Assembly (NCBI RefSeq): GCF_000772955.1
Contig: NZ_JPVO01000052.1
Coordinates: 124,001-188,000, forward strand
DNA from: Ureibacillus sinduriensis BLB-1 = JCM 15800
GTDB taxonomy: Bacteria > Bacillota > Bacilli > Bacillales_A > Planococcaceae
Reading direction: 5' to 3'
DNA: 64,000 bases
Shown here: positions 25,821 to 34,505 of the stretch, piece after piece
Numbering within the stretch: the first letter of the stretch is position 1
Layout of the letters: every line of letters begins with the position of its first letter
Notes under the pieces: generated by a model
Seen by the model: only the letters and a program-made list of their open reading frames with translations
Told to the model about the DNA's origin: nothing
The model's database searches: none
Translations under genes and position numbers: made by a program

Positions 25821-26744
25821 ATGACACAAGAGCCAAACAATCAAGAAGGCTACCCCGAAAATCCGAATTACAAAAAGGTCACACAAACTCAAGAAGTCAC
25901 ATTGACCGTTCCCGAACAGACACAACAAAGTCAGCCAGGCATAGAAGGACTGATGGAACCAAGACCCATTATTGAAAATCCAGCATATCAAGGCAGCGGC
26001 AAACTACAAGGAAAAGTTGCGCTGATTACTGGTGGTGATAGCGGGATTGGAGCTGCGACAGCGATTGCCTTTGCAAAAGAAGGTGCAAATGTAGCCATTT
26101 CGTATTTCGGTGCTCAAGAAGAAGAGGATGCAGAAAGAACAAAAGCTAGAATCGAAGAACTTGGTCAACAATGTTTACTGTTGCCTGGTGATTTGAGAGA
26201 AAAGCAACAGTGTCTGGATATTGTCACGAAAACAGTGGAGACATTCGGCCAACTCGATATTCTGGTCAACCATGTGGGTGTTCAATTCGAGCAAAATGAT
26301 TTCCTCGATATTTCGGACGAACAGTTCGATGAAACGTTCAAAATCAATGTCTATTCACACTTCTATACTACACGCGAAGCACTGAAGTATTTAAAATCCG
26401 GCAGTTCCATCGTGAATACCGCATCGGTTGTGGCCTTCGACGGCAATGATAAATTAATGGATTATACGATGACAAAAGCAGCAAATGTCGGCATGACACG
26501 TGCTCTTGCAAAAAATCTTGTGAGCAAAGGAATTCGAGTCAATGCTGTCGCTCCTGGCAGAGTATGGACACCGCTGATCCCGGCAAGCTTCTCTGCAGAG
26601 GAAGTTCCTCAGGCAGGAAATCCGATGAACCGCCAAGGTCAACCGTTTGAGTTGGCACCGGCCTACGTCTATTTGGCTTCGGACGATTCCCGTTACGTTA
26701 CAGGGCAGACCATTCATGTAAACGGTGGTCAAATCTTTGCATAG
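25821..26744 (+). CDS. SDR oxidoreductase downstream of catalase (stress-type)
   Basis: 307 residues: a ~60-residue Gln/Pro-rich N-terminal extension, then TGGDSGIG (70-77), Ser202, Tyr215 and Lys219. The usual NNAG is altered to NHVG, which leaves the catalytic triad intact. Same subfamily as the gene at 11791-12684. Position 47 bases after katE, with AGGAGG before the ATG, indicates co-transcription with catalase and a role in oxidative or general stress. Substrate unknown. Confidence 0.92.
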   Translation: MTQEPNNQEGYPENPNYKKVTQTQEVTLTVPEQTQQSQPGIEGLMEPRPIIENPAYQGSGKLQGKVALITGGDSGIGAATAIAFAKEGANVAISYFGAQEEEDAERTKARIEELGQQCLLLPGDLREKQQCLDIVTKTVETFGQLDILVNHVGVQFEQNDFLDISDEQFDETFKINVYSHFYTTREALKYLKSGSSIVNTASVVAFDGNDKLMDYTMTKAANVGMTRALAKNLVSKGIRVNAVAPGRVWTPLIPASFSAEEVPQAGNPMNRQGQPFELAPAYVYLASDDSRYVTGQTIHVNGGQIFA

Positions 26745-26751
26745 CAATAAA

Positions 26752-26783
26752 AAAGATCAACTCTTCTTTTAGAGTTGATCTTT
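26752..26783. terminator. Terminator after the katE-SDR operon
   Basis: AAAGATCAACTCT / AGAGTTGATCTTT, 13-base arms. The tail is short on plus (TTTAGAC); the left-hand A-run would make a better tail for minus-strand transcripts. Confidence 0.78.
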
Positions 26784-27038
26784 AGACTGTTGACAAACGG
26801 TTTCATCCTGCGTTGGTTGTTTCGTTCGTCCCCTCATGAACGTAATGTGTAATATTCTTTCCGGATTTTCACTCAACTGCCCGCCTTGTCTGCCAAGCGT
26901 CTTCAAGACAGACACGGTAATCTTGCATTGAAGGGAATAGCCTAAAAAACGTGAAGACAAAGTCGAATATCGACTTTGTCTTCACTCTGGAATCAATTAT
27001 TCTTTTGCGGTTGATATTTTGTGGATGATCGGCAAAAA
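26784..27038. other. Intergenic stretch with a long perfect hairpin
   Basis: No gene was seen. It holds the 15-base-arm hairpin described separately at 26951-26985. The open frames here lack ribosome sites and recognisable products. Confidence 0.5.
26951..26985. repeat. Hairpin repeat, GACAAAG family (copy 1)
   Basis: GTGAAGACAAAGTCG-AATAT-CGACTTTGTCTTCAC, a perfect 15-base inverted repeat with a five-base loop. No T-run follows on either strand, so it is not a classic terminator. A related copy is at 59106-59137; both have AGACAAAG / CTTTGTCT arms and are followed by CTC-G. Confidence 0.7.
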
Positions 27039-27068
27039 AAAAGCAGGAAAACCTATTCCTGCTTTTTT
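27039..27068 (-). terminator. Terminator of the acidic lipoprotein gene
   Basis: AAAAGCAGGAA / TTCCTGCTTTT arms; long A and T runs on both sides allow function on either strand. Confidence 0.88.
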
Positions 27069-27140
27069 CTATACCAATGGTAATCGACTTTATCTACCGT
27101 TTACGAATAATGTTCGGAAAGTTCAAATTCCTAACTTCTA

Positions 27141-27449
27141 TTATTCATTAGTCTCGCCATCATCAGTGTCGGTAGTTGGACCCTCCACTGTCGTGTTGTC
27201 GCTAGCTCCACCTTGGCCACCAGTACTGTCAATAGTCGTGTCATCAATATCCGTTTCTGTGTTGGGCTCAGTATTTGTTTCAGTATTTGCTCCATCTTCA
27301 TCGATGATGTTCACATCCGCCTCATCATCTGTAACTGCCGGTTCCTCTTCATTTACATCTACATCCACGTCTTCTTCATCTTCTGCACATCCTGTCAGCA
27401 TCAATAATAGCGCTGAGACAGGAACGATTGATTTCATGAACTTTTTCAT
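27141..27449 (-). CDS. Acidic low-complexity lipoprotein
   Basis: 102 residues. A signal peptide of about 20 residues ends in lipobox LTGC, after which the chain is almost only Asp, Glu, Thr, Asn and Gly (DEEDVDVDVNEEEPA, then TETNTEPNTETD). Such a chain is likely unstructured, strongly acidic and displayed on the outer face of the membrane; calcium or surface-charge roles are possible but unproven. AGGAGG precedes the ATG. Its own terminator follows. Confidence 0.78.
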   Translation of the reverse strand: MKKFMKSIVPVSALLLMLTGCAEDEEDVDVDVNEEEPAVTDDEADVNIIDEDGANTETNTEPNTETDIDDTTIDSTGGQGGASDNTTVEGPTTDTDDGETNE

Positions 27450-27637
27450 ATTATTCCTCCTACAAATTAGTAGTATTTTCTTTCATAGTTACTTCTTACC
27501 CCTGTTCAGTCGGTCTTTAAACATTTTTCTTATAACAAAGGGAATTAGATGGATAGTTAGATAGATAAGTTAGCTTTTATAATAAAAGACCAGAAATATT
27601 TGCTTTTTTCCTAATCTACGTATGTAAAATTCAATAC

Positions 27638-27684
27638 AAAAAAATACCTGTAGATTCAAACACTAAGTGTCCGATCTACAGGTA
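27638..27684 (-). terminator. Terminator of csp copy 2
   Basis: TACCTGTAGAT / ATCTACAGGTA perfect 11-base arms and seven T on the minus strand. Confidence 0.93.
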
Positions 27685-27735
27685 CCCTGTTAAAAAGGTT
27701 TTTCATCTTTGCTAAGGCAAAAACGATTGAAAGAA

Positions 27736-27936
27736 TTAAAGTTTTACGATGTTTGCAGCTTGTGGTCCGCGTTGACCGTTTTCTACTTCAAATTCAACTT
27801 TTTGACCTTCTTCTAATGATTTGAATCCTTCTCCTTGAATTGCTGAGAAGTGAGCGAATACGTCAGATCCACCTTCTACTTCGATGAAACCGAAACCTTT
27901 TTCTGCGTTAAACCATTTTACTGTACCTTGTGTCAT
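27736..27936 (-). CDS. CspA-family cold-shock protein (copy 2)
   Basis: 66-residue cold-shock domain with KGFGFIEV and DVFAHFSAI nucleic-acid-binding motifs, about 80% identical by eye to the copy at 59-259. A GGAGG precedes the ATG. Its transcript would start near 28064, giving a leader of about 130 bases with a terminator-like hairpin in the middle, so expression is probably controlled through the leader, as is known in general for csp genes. Confidence 0.96.
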   Translation of the reverse strand: MTQGTVKWFNAEKGFGFIEVEGGSDVFAHFSAIQGEGFKSLEEGQKVEFEVENGQRGPQAANIVKL

Positions 27937-27973
27937 TTAAATGACCTCCATTTAATTAAATTATAAGCTTCCG

Positions 27974-28034
27974 AAAAAAAATCCACCTATTACCAAAAGT
28001 ACCGAACAAACACGATTACTTTTGGTAATAGGTG
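27974..28034 (-). promoter_or_regulatory. Terminator-like hairpin in the csp copy 2 leader (candidate attenuator)
   Basis: Perfect 18-base arms (27984-28001 and 28017-28034; CACCTATTACCAAAAGTA on the left) with a 15-base loop. On the minus strand the stem is followed by GGA and eight T (27981-27974), then the last ~37 bases of leader before the csp start. It lies between a strong promoter and the coding region, so it would act as a leader terminator or anti-terminator switch, or end a short RNA. Confidence 0.72.
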
Positions 28035-28070
28035 AATTGATCTTATCCTAACTAGGACCTTATTACATTT

Positions 28071-28099
28071 ACTATAACCTAAACTTTATTGAATGTCAA
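28071..28099 (-). promoter_or_regulatory. Promoter of csp copy 2
   Basis: Minus-strand consensus TTGACA (28099-28094), 17 bases, TATAGT (28076-28071). A small inverted repeat TCCTA-ac-TAGGA lies just downstream at 28046-28057. Confidence 0.85.
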
Positions 28100-28120
28100 C
28101 GATAAAGATAAACCCGTTAA

Positions 28121-28146
28121 AAGAGCAACTTATTAAGGTTGCTCTT
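28121..28146 (-). terminator. Probable terminator of the citrate transporter gene
   Basis: AAGAGCAAC / GTTGCTCTT nine-base stem; the tail on the minus strand is weak (TTAACGGG). Confidence 0.65.
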
Positions 28147-28156
28147 CATGATAATT

Positions 28157-29449
28157 TTACAAAGGGATAATTCCCAATAATACACATACAACGATCATCA
28201 CGAGTGTGGATCCGAATGACCATTTCAAGAAGATACGCTGGAATTTCCCGAAATCTTCTCCCACCATACCGACCAAAAGGTACGTAGATGGAACTAATGG
28301 ACTCAGTAGATGCACAGGCAATCCTAAAAGGGAAGCTCTTCCTATCAGAGCTGGGTCAATGCCGTACACCGCCCCTGCCTTGGCAAGCAATGGCAGTACC
28401 CCATAGTAAAAGGCATCATTCGACATAAAGAAAGTAAACGGAGCACTGAGAATAGCCGTTATCACAGCAAAGTGGGAACCCATTGCATCAGGAATAAAAT
28501 GAATGACGGAATCCGCCATGGCATCTACCATTGCAGTACCTGAAAGAATCCCTGTAAAAATCCCTGCTGCAAAAACCATCGATACGACAGATAGAGCATT
28601 ATCGGCATAGTTGGCCACACGTTCTTTTTGATCTTTGATTTTTGGATAGTTTACCGTTATCGCTATTGCAAACCCAAGCATGAATAATGCTACCGGTGGG
28701 AACAGCTCCGTAATTAGTGCCACTAAAAGCGCAATCGTTAAAGCGTAGTTGAAAATAATCAATTTCGGACGTTTAAGGGCAGCATCATCCGCAGTAGCGG
28801 CCATTTGGGCCATCGCTTGAAAATCGACTTCAATTATGCCGATTCGCTTTCTTTCTTGTTTCCCCAGCACGAACGCCATAAATAGAACAAAGAGTGCCCC
28901 GCCGACCATTGCTGGTATGACTGGTGTGAATACTTCGGACATCTCGAGATTTAAAGCTGACATTACGCGTGCTGTAGGACCGCCCCAAGGCAGAAGGTTC
29001 ATTACTCCCGAAGCCGAGACTGCAATCCCCGCCAGGACTATCGGTTTCATACCAATCCTTTTATAGAGTGGCAGCATTGCCGAAATGGTGATCATATATG
29101 TTGTCGTGCCATCCCCATCCAAGGAAATTAAAAGCGCCAAGATCGCTGTTCCAATCGCAATTTTCACAGGATCTCCTTTTACAACTTTCAAAATTGTTTT
29201 AATGATTGGATCAAATACCCCGGCATCAATTAAAGTACCGAAGTATAGAATAGCAAACAAAATCATTATGCCTGTCGGGGCCACACTTTTGATTCCTTCA
29301 AGCATCATCGGTCCAATTTCGCTTCCAAATCCGCCCAGGACAGCAAACACTATCGGTATAATGATTAAAGCGATCATCGCCGATAATCTTCCCGACATAA
29401 TCAATACCATGAATGTAAGTATCATTAAAAATCCCAATATAGCAAGCAT
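28157..29449 (-). CDS. citM: CitMHS-family citrate-metal symporter
   Basis: 430 residues with about 11-12 membrane helices. DGDGTTTYMITISAMLPLYKR and SGVMNLLPWGGPTARVMSAL are signature segments of the CitMHS family, which imports citrate complexed with a divalent metal and protons. The two-component pair at 29701-31973, of CitST type, lies directly upstream as in B. subtilis citST-citM. A cre-like site lies in the promoter region. AGGGGG precedes the start. Confidence 0.93.
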   Translation of the reverse strand: MLAILGFLMILTFMVLIMSGRLSAMIALIIIPIVFAVLGGFGSEIGPMMLEGIKSVAPTGIMILFAILYFGTLIDAGVFDPIIKTILKVVKGDPVKIAIGTAILALLISLDGDGTTTYMITISAMLPLYKRIGMKPIVLAGIAVSASGVMNLLPWGGPTARVMSALNLEMSEVFTPVIPAMVGGALFVLFMAFVLGKQERKRIGIIEVDFQAMAQMAATADDAALKRPKLIIFNYALTIALLVALITELFPPVALFMLGFAIAITVNYPKIKDQKERVANYADNALSVVSMVFAAGIFTGILSGTAMVDAMADSVIHFIPDAMGSHFAVITAILSAPFTFFMSNDAFYYGVLPLLAKAGAVYGIDPALIGRASLLGLPVHLLSPLVPSTYLLVGMVGEDFGKFQRIFLKWSFGSTLVMIVVCVLLGIIPL

Positions 29450-29531
29450 CTGTACTTCATCCCCCTAAAACATCTATTTTTGAAACTTTCTTGTTTCCCC
29501 ATAAATCTATATTAAGATAAAAAAATGACGT

Positions 29532-29545
29532 TGTAAGCGATTGCA
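29532..29545. promoter_or_regulatory. Candidate cre (CcpA) site, citrate transporter
   Basis: TGTAAGCGATTGCA matches TGWAANCGNTNWCA at 13 of 14. The downstream TATAGA lacks a good -35, in keeping with an activator-dependent promoter. CcpA repression of citM is known in B. subtilis. Confidence 0.7.
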
Positions 29546-29629
29546 AAATATTGTGTTTTAAAAACATTTTGAAAGTTTTGTTCATTGTGTTCACGAAACG
29601 GGTACTTGAAGGAGAACCACTAGGGAAAC

Positions 29630-29665
29630 AAAAAAAAGTGGGCACCCCATTTACCGGGTGCCCAC
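29630..29665 (-). terminator. Terminator of the citST-like operon
   Basis: GTGGGCACCC-catttacc-GGGTGCCCAC perfect 10-base arms with a T-run on the minus strand (29637-29630). Confidence 0.9.
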
Positions 29666-29700
29666 GAAAAATTTGAATCATCATGTAACTATCTTCTCAA

Positions 29701-30381
29701 TTATATTTTATAGTATCTTCTCTCCGGTCTGCCTACTACGCCATAGACCACTTCCGCCTTGCATTCTTTTACCGTGATCAAGTATTCGAGATAGCGTCTC
29801 GCAGTCGTCCGTGAAGCACCAATTTGTTCGCTGACTTGCTCTGCCGACAGCCCCGAACTACTGGACCGGAGCACTTCCGTCACTTTGACCAGTGTAATTT
29901 CGTCGATTCCCTTCGGCAAAGTCGATTCCCTTGCATGATTGTGGGATGTCGATCTATTAAAGAGGCGATTGACAAAATCCTGGTCGATTTCTTGTTTGGA
30001 TTCGAGCAACTCCGATTTTTGAAGATACTCCTCGATCGTCTGATGGAACATTTCCATTTTTACTGGTTTTATCAAATATTGCTCCACACCATAATGGAGT
30101 GCCTTTGAAAGCATTTCTTTATCCGTAGCCGCTGTAATCATAATAATATCCACATCGGGAAATTGCTTGCGGATAATTGGCAAAAGCTCGGTACCAAGTT
30201 GGTCGGGCATATACACATCTAGCAATAGCAAGTTCGGGTTTTGCTCCTTCAGTAATTCGATTGTTTCTTTGCCGTTTAACGCTTTTCCCACGACTTCGAT
30301 TTCTTTGAAATTACTCAAGAATTTTTCATGGATTGCCGCGACTCGAAAATCATCTTCTGCTATGACTGCTCTAATATTCAC
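29701..30381 (-). CDS. citT: CitT/DctR-type response regulator
   Basis: 226 residues: receiver domain with phospho-acceptor Asp55 (LLLLDVYMP) and Lys in YLIKPV, then a C-terminal HTH (LSAEQVSEQIGASRTTARRY) of the CitB/DcuR type. It overlaps the kinase gene by four bases (ATGA). It should activate the citrate transporter gene when citrate is sensed outside. Confidence 0.93.
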   Translation of the reverse strand: MNIRAVIAEDDFRVAAIHEKFLSNFKEIEVVGKALNGKETIELLKEQNPNLLLLDVYMPDQLGTELLPIIRKQFPDVDIIMITAATDKEMLSKALHYGVEQYLIKPVKMEMFHQTIEEYLQKSELLESKQEIDQDFVNRLFNRSTSHNHARESTLPKGIDEITLVKVTEVLRSSSSGLSAEQVSEQIGASRTTARRYLEYLITVKECKAEVVYGVVGRPERRYYKI

Positions 30382-31973
30382 CGTTCATCCCCTCCTAACG
30401 GTTTCTTGGGAAGATACACTGTAAATAACGTGTTCTCTTTACCATTTTGCACTTCTATAATGCCCCCAAGCTCCTTTACTGCCTTATTCGCATTGAATAG
30501 TCCATATCCTCTTGGGTTTTCCCCTTCTTTTGAAGTAAAGCCACGGTTAAATAACGCCGGCAAATCATCGTCCGAAATGCCGTATCCATTGTCACTTACT
30601 TCAAAAATAATATCTTCTCCTAAGTCGGTGGCGAAAAATTTAACGCTTGGACTTCCGCTGCTATGAACCGCCTCAAATGCATTATCAATTATATTGCCCA
30701 AAATTAGGGTTAGTTGCGATAGATTGATATGCTCCGGCAATTTATCGATGTAGCTTTCAGAATCAATTTCAAATACGATTTTCTTTTCGGATGCCTTACC
30801 CAACTTCCCTAGCAGGATGACCTGAACTTTCGTATCCTTGATCTGCTTGAAGACAATTTGATTCTGGAATTCCAGTTCGGAAGTCTCGCCTTGAATCATC
30901 TTGATTGCTTCTTCATACTCACCCAACTGCAATAAGCCTGATAATACATATAACTTATTAGTGAACTCATGCGTTTGGGCACGCAATTCTTCAGAGTATG
31001 TCTTCATTTCCGATAACGTGTTGATCATTTGTTCGATTTCGGTTTTTTCGCGGAATGAAGCGACAACCCCTCCAACATTTTTCCCATCCAATATGGGTGT
31101 ACAGCTGACAATTATCGTTTTTTCTTTCCAGGTCATTTCTTTATCAAACTGTGGGTGTCCTGTCTTCAATACTTCGTATAACTGACTGGCCGGGAATAAA
31201 CCATCTACCTTCGAATGCCGGACCGACCCACTGATCCCAAGCAGAACCTTTGCCCGCTGATTCATCGAAGTAATCATGCCTTTATTATTTATCGACAATA
31301 TGCCTTCTTGCACGGAATGCAATACAGCATTTTTTTCTTTATAAAGATTGGCAATTTCGTACGGCTCCAATCCCATCGTATCTTTCCTGATACTCCTTGA
31401 AAGCAGGTAGCTGCCCAGGATGGAGGCGATGATAGCCACTATAGAAATGAGCATTTCTTTCGATAAAATTTTAAATATCTGTTTTTCAATGTCATCTACC
31501 AAAAACCCGACCGAAACCACACCGATTATCTCGCCATCCTCGTTGAATATCGGTGATTTCCCGCGCATCGACCGCCCCAATGAACCTTTCGCTTCGGATA
31601 CATAATATTCGCCTTGCTCAATCGCTCTTAAACTGTCACCACCGGTCATTTTCTTGCCGATTTCATTTTTCTTTGGATGGGAATAGCGAATCCCTTCACG
31701 ATTTCCCACTACAATAAATTCAGCCCCCGTTTTCACTCGGATTTTCTCAACAATCGGCTGAATGCGCTCCGAGGGGTTTTCCAGCTCAAATGCCTCGATG
31801 ATGGAGGGCATTACAGAAACGGATTTTGATATTTCCAAAGCCAAGCGGCCCCGTTCTAGTTCAATTTGCTTTCCATTCATGTGCGTATAATAAGATGTTA
31901 AGAGAAGGATCAGTAGAAGGCTAAGTGACATCGTTAGCCCTAAAATCTTTTTATGTAGTGATACTTTTACCAT
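30378..31973 (-). CDS. citS: CitS/DcuS-type citrate-sensing histidine kinase
   Basis: 531 residues: helix 1 (about 10-30), an extracytoplasmic sensor (about 35-170) with GAEFIVVGNREGIRYSHP and RGKSPIFNEDGEIIGVVSVG typical of citrate/dicarboxylate PDC sensors, helix 2, a PAS domain (about 215-320) and the DcuS-type kinase with HEFTNKLYVLSGLLQLG and HATPase (NIIDNAFEA, DNGYGI, GYGLFN). The frame opens at 31997, but AAAGG nine bases before the ATG at 31973 fits better. Signal: external citrate. Confidence 0.92.
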   Translation of the reverse strand: MVKVSLHKKILGLTMSLSLLLILLLTSYYTHMNGKQIELERGRLALEISKSVSVMPSIIEAFELENPSERIQPIVEKIRVKTGAEFIVVGNREGIRYSHPKKNEIGKKMTGGDSLRAIEQGEYYVSEAKGSLGRSMRGKSPIFNEDGEIIGVVSVGFLVDDIEKQIFKILSKEMLISIVAIIASILGSYLLSRSIRKDTMGLEPYEIANLYKEKNAVLHSVQEGILSINNKGMITSMNQRAKVLLGISGSVRHSKVDGLFPASQLYEVLKTGHPQFDKEMTWKEKTIIVSCTPILDGKNVGGVVASFREKTEIEQMINTLSEMKTYSEELRAQTHEFTNKLYVLSGLLQLGEYEEAIKMIQGETSELEFQNQIVFKQIKDTKVQVILLGKLGKASEKKIVFEIDSESYIDKLPEHINLSQLTLILGNIIDNAFEAVHSSGSPSVKFFATDLGEDIIFEVSDNGYGISDDDLPALFNRGFTSKEGENPRGYGLFNANKAVKELGGIIEVQNGKENTLFTVYLPKKPLGGDER

Positions 31974-32325
31974 AAGCAGCAACCTTTTTATGTTCATTTC
32001 TCTTTATTCTAGCGATATTTATAAGTTCCTTCAAATTACTTTTTAATAGTTCCAGCATTTCGCACGCAAATACAGTCAATTACTTCCCCTATATTGAACT
32101 TAACATAATTTCATAAATGTTTTAAAGGCATTATTTGAGTACAGCACCTCACATATTCGAACAATTACTTATTTCCATGCAAAACCACACATCACTAATA
32201 GCCTCGTTATAAAATCATTAAAGTACGGCAGCATATGGGTGGCTGTGTTCACCATCCTTTCTTTAATTAAACGAACAAAAAGATGGATCCTTACATGATA
32301 AAGACCCATCCCTGATTCGTCAGCA
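31974..32325. other. AT-rich intergenic stretch, no supported gene
   Basis: About 350 bases with no terminator or operator I can support. A 69-codon minus-strand frame (32169-32378) overlaps the DUF418 gene in another phase and lacks a ribosome site. Confidence 0.5.
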
Positions 32326-33327
32326 TTATTTAAATTTTGAATACGTACCCATTCTCCATAATTTTTCGAGCGGTCCATATGTGAAACGTTGAAGCCACAG
32401 TGTGCTTATCACAATGAGTGCCAAATTAATGCCGAGCGTCATCCAACCGGTCTGGGTATAGGTCAAAGTTGCATTGTCCAAAAGCACTTTCCCGATAAAC
32501 AACATCAACACGGTTTGACCAATATAATTGGTCAGAGCCATGCGACCGAAAAATTTTAATGGACTTAACATTCTCCGCATCCCTTTCCATTGAACGAGAC
32601 AAACAATCAAAGTAACGAAAAATCCGGAAATTAGCGGCGCCGTGTACAGCGTCATATCATATAGGAATAAGATTTTATCAATTTCGCTCTGTGAATTTTC
32701 TTGGATAAAATAATGTGTCGATGGCAGGTGCAAATAACCATAAAGAATGGCGATGGCCGCACCTATAAAGAAGAGAATCGCTGCGATGGTCCATTTCCTT
32801 TTATTCGCCTCTATTTTATAAAATAGTCCATACTGCCCCGCTGCAATACCCAGTAAAATTAGCGGCAGCGGCATTAATATTTTTGCCCCCAGCAATTCCA
32901 CAATGACCAGTAATACAAGGCCCAATAATAGATTTAGTTGCTTTGGAAATTTCATCGTGACCATCAAAATGAAGCCGATGATCGCATAGATGAACAGTGC
33001 CTCACCCGGGTGAAACTGCATATGTATTAAGCCGAATATCAACAAGATTGCCAGACGCTTCGCAAAAAGGATGTACGCCCTTTCCCCTTTCGCCTGGGCC
33101 CGTGTCATAAAAATGGAAAAACCTACTCCAAATAAAAAGGTAAATATCGTGAAAAACTTCCCTTCAAATACTAACTGCAAAAAATAAAAATACTTTGTAT
33201 CCCCCACAGAACTTGGGAGTTCCACATTTAACACTGCAGGTATATTAAGAAAAAGAATGCCGAACAATGCAAAGCCTCTTAGTACATCCAACACTTCAAC
33301 TCTCTCATTATTTTCAATTGGTTTCAT
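32326..33327 (-). CDS. DUF418-family membrane protein
   Basis: 333 residues with about ten helices. VLDVLRGFALFGILFLNIP at the start and the conserved tail LKFFGRMALTNYIGQTVLM ... GPLEKLWRMGTY are characteristic of DUF418 (B. subtilis YeiB/YxaH/YrkO group), related to acyltransferase-like membrane proteins; the biochemical role is unknown. Start at 33327 (GGAG nine bases upstream) rather than 33336. Confidence 0.87.
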   Translation of the reverse strand: MKPIENNERVEVLDVLRGFALFGILFLNIPAVLNVELPSSVGDTKYFYFLQLVFEGKFFTIFTFLFGVGFSIFMTRAQAKGERAYILFAKRLAILLIFGLIHMQFHPGEALFIYAIIGFILMVTMKFPKQLNLLLGLVLLVIVELLGAKILMPLPLILLGIAAGQYGLFYKIEANKRKWTIAAILFFIGAAIAILYGYLHLPSTHYFIQENSQSEIDKILFLYDMTLYTAPLISGFFVTLIVCLVQWKGMRRMLSPLKFFGRMALTNYIGQTVLMLFIGKVLLDNATLTYTQTGWMTLGINLALIVISTLWLQRFTYGPLEKLWRMGTYSKFK

Positions 33328-33435
33328 TAAATCCATCTCCTTTTCAACGAGAATCTCTATGCAAATATTAACCTATCACGGCGACCAAAAAATTGCATAT
33401 CGATTTAGATTTCATGAAAGTTACATTTTTGTGAC

Positions 33436-33476
33436 ATAAAAAAACAGATTTATGCTCAACAATGCCATAAATCCGT
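33436..33476 (-). terminator. Terminator of the BceRS-like pair
   Basis: GATTTATG / CATAAATC stem with outer pairs and a T-run on the minus strand. Confidence 0.82.
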
Positions 33477-33491
33477 ATTTATGAATATGAA

Positions 33492-34505
33492 TCAACCCAA
33501 TAAGTTCACGCTGCCGAGTGGAAAAATAATACTCACCTTTGTGCCTTCCCCTGGTTTTGATGTCAACGCAAGTCCCAACCCGAGCTGTTCGGCAAGTTTC
33601 CTGCATAGGTAAAGCCCGATGCCCGTCGATCTTCCATACTTTCTCCCGTTCTCACCGGTAAAGCCTTTTTCAAACACCCTATTTAAATCCTTTTCTGCAA
33701 TCCCGATGCCATTATCCTCTATCATGAGCACAATATTATTCTCATTTCTCGTTGTAGACACTTTTACGTTGCCATTGCTTTCCCTGATGTATTTAATGGA
33801 ATTCCCTATTATTTGATTCAATATGAATTCCAACCATTTAACGTCGCTATACACAGTGCCCTCGACAGTTTCAATATCGACGGAGATACTTTTGCTAATA
33901 AAGTCTCTGGAATTTTTCTTTATCACATTTTTAACGAGAGTGGCTAAAGGAACTTCTTTAATAATATAATCTTTGCTCACATTATTGCTTCTTGAGTAAT
34001 ATAATACTTGTTCGATGTATTCCTCAATTTTCTTTATTTCGTGGTGGATATTTCTCGTTGTGTCATTTTGATTATTTTCGATTATTAATCTGGTCGAAGA
34101 AATGGGGGTCTTGATTTCATGTACCCATGTCTCAATATACTCCCGATATTCACTTTGCATATCGCGATATTTTTTTACATGCTCATGCATATCCTTATTC
34201 GCTTGTTTTAATAAATCGTAAAAGACCTTCCCCTCAATAAAGTCAGGTTCTTTCATGATTTCGGTAAGCAAATACTTTTGATCTAAACTTTCCATAATAT
34301 TGTTTGACTCACTGTAAAAATTCCTCTGCTTAATAAATTCGACAATGATATAGGAAAACACGGGGAAAAACCATATGCAGAATATGAGGAAGATGATGTT
34401 ATGGCTTATATTGACCAGCAGCATAATGCCGCAGATGACAATAAATAAGATGAAATTGACGAGCAGGAACAATGTGCGATCTTTTAAGTAATCTTTTATG
34501 CTCAT
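33492..34505 (-). CDS. Intramembrane-sensing histidine kinase (BceS-like)
   Basis: 337 residues. Two helices (about 11-31 and 37-57) are joined by only a few outside residues, the hallmark of BceS-type kinases that sense through an ABC transporter. HisKA with His129 in TWVHEIKTPIS, then NQIIGNSIKY, EDNGIGI and STGIGLYLCRKLAEQLG. Overlaps the response-regulator gene by four bases. No BceAB-type transporter gene is next to it. Confidence 0.93.
   Translation of the reverse strand: MSIKDYLKDRTLFLLVNFILFIVICGIMLLVNISHNIIFLIFCIWFFPVFSYIIVEFIKQRNFYSESNNIMESLDQKYLLTEIMKEPDFIEGKVFYDLLKQANKDMHEHVKKYRDMQSEYREYIETWVHEIKTPISSTRLIIENNQNDTTRNIHHEIKKIEEYIEQVLYYSRSNNVSKDYIIKEVPLATLVKNVIKKNSRDFISKSISVDIETVEGTVYSDVKWLEFILNQIIGNSIKYIRESNGNVKVSTTRNENNIVLMIEDNGIGIAEKDLNRVFEKGFTGENGRKYGRSTGIGLYLCRKLAEQLGLGLALTSKPGEGTKVSIIFPLGSVNLLG

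Noticed and set aside
26769-26960. 63-codon minus-strand frame in the intergenic region
   Set aside because: No ribosome site, no recognisable product, and it runs into the katE-SDR terminator and the GACAAAG hairpin.
27019-27564. 181-codon Ser/Val-rich plus-strand frame
   Set aside because: It is the antisense of the low-complexity Asp/Glu/Thr lipoprotein gene, and its start lies just upstream of, and runs through, the terminator at 27039-27068.
27984-28034. 18-base inverted repeat as a transposon end
   Set aside because: The arms face each other across a 15-base loop, and no transposase or target duplication is present. The T-run and promoter context fit a leader hairpin better.
32169-32378. 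69-codon minus-strand frame after the DUF418 gene
   Set aside because: Overlaps the DUF418 coding end in another phase, lacks a ribosome site and resembles no family.
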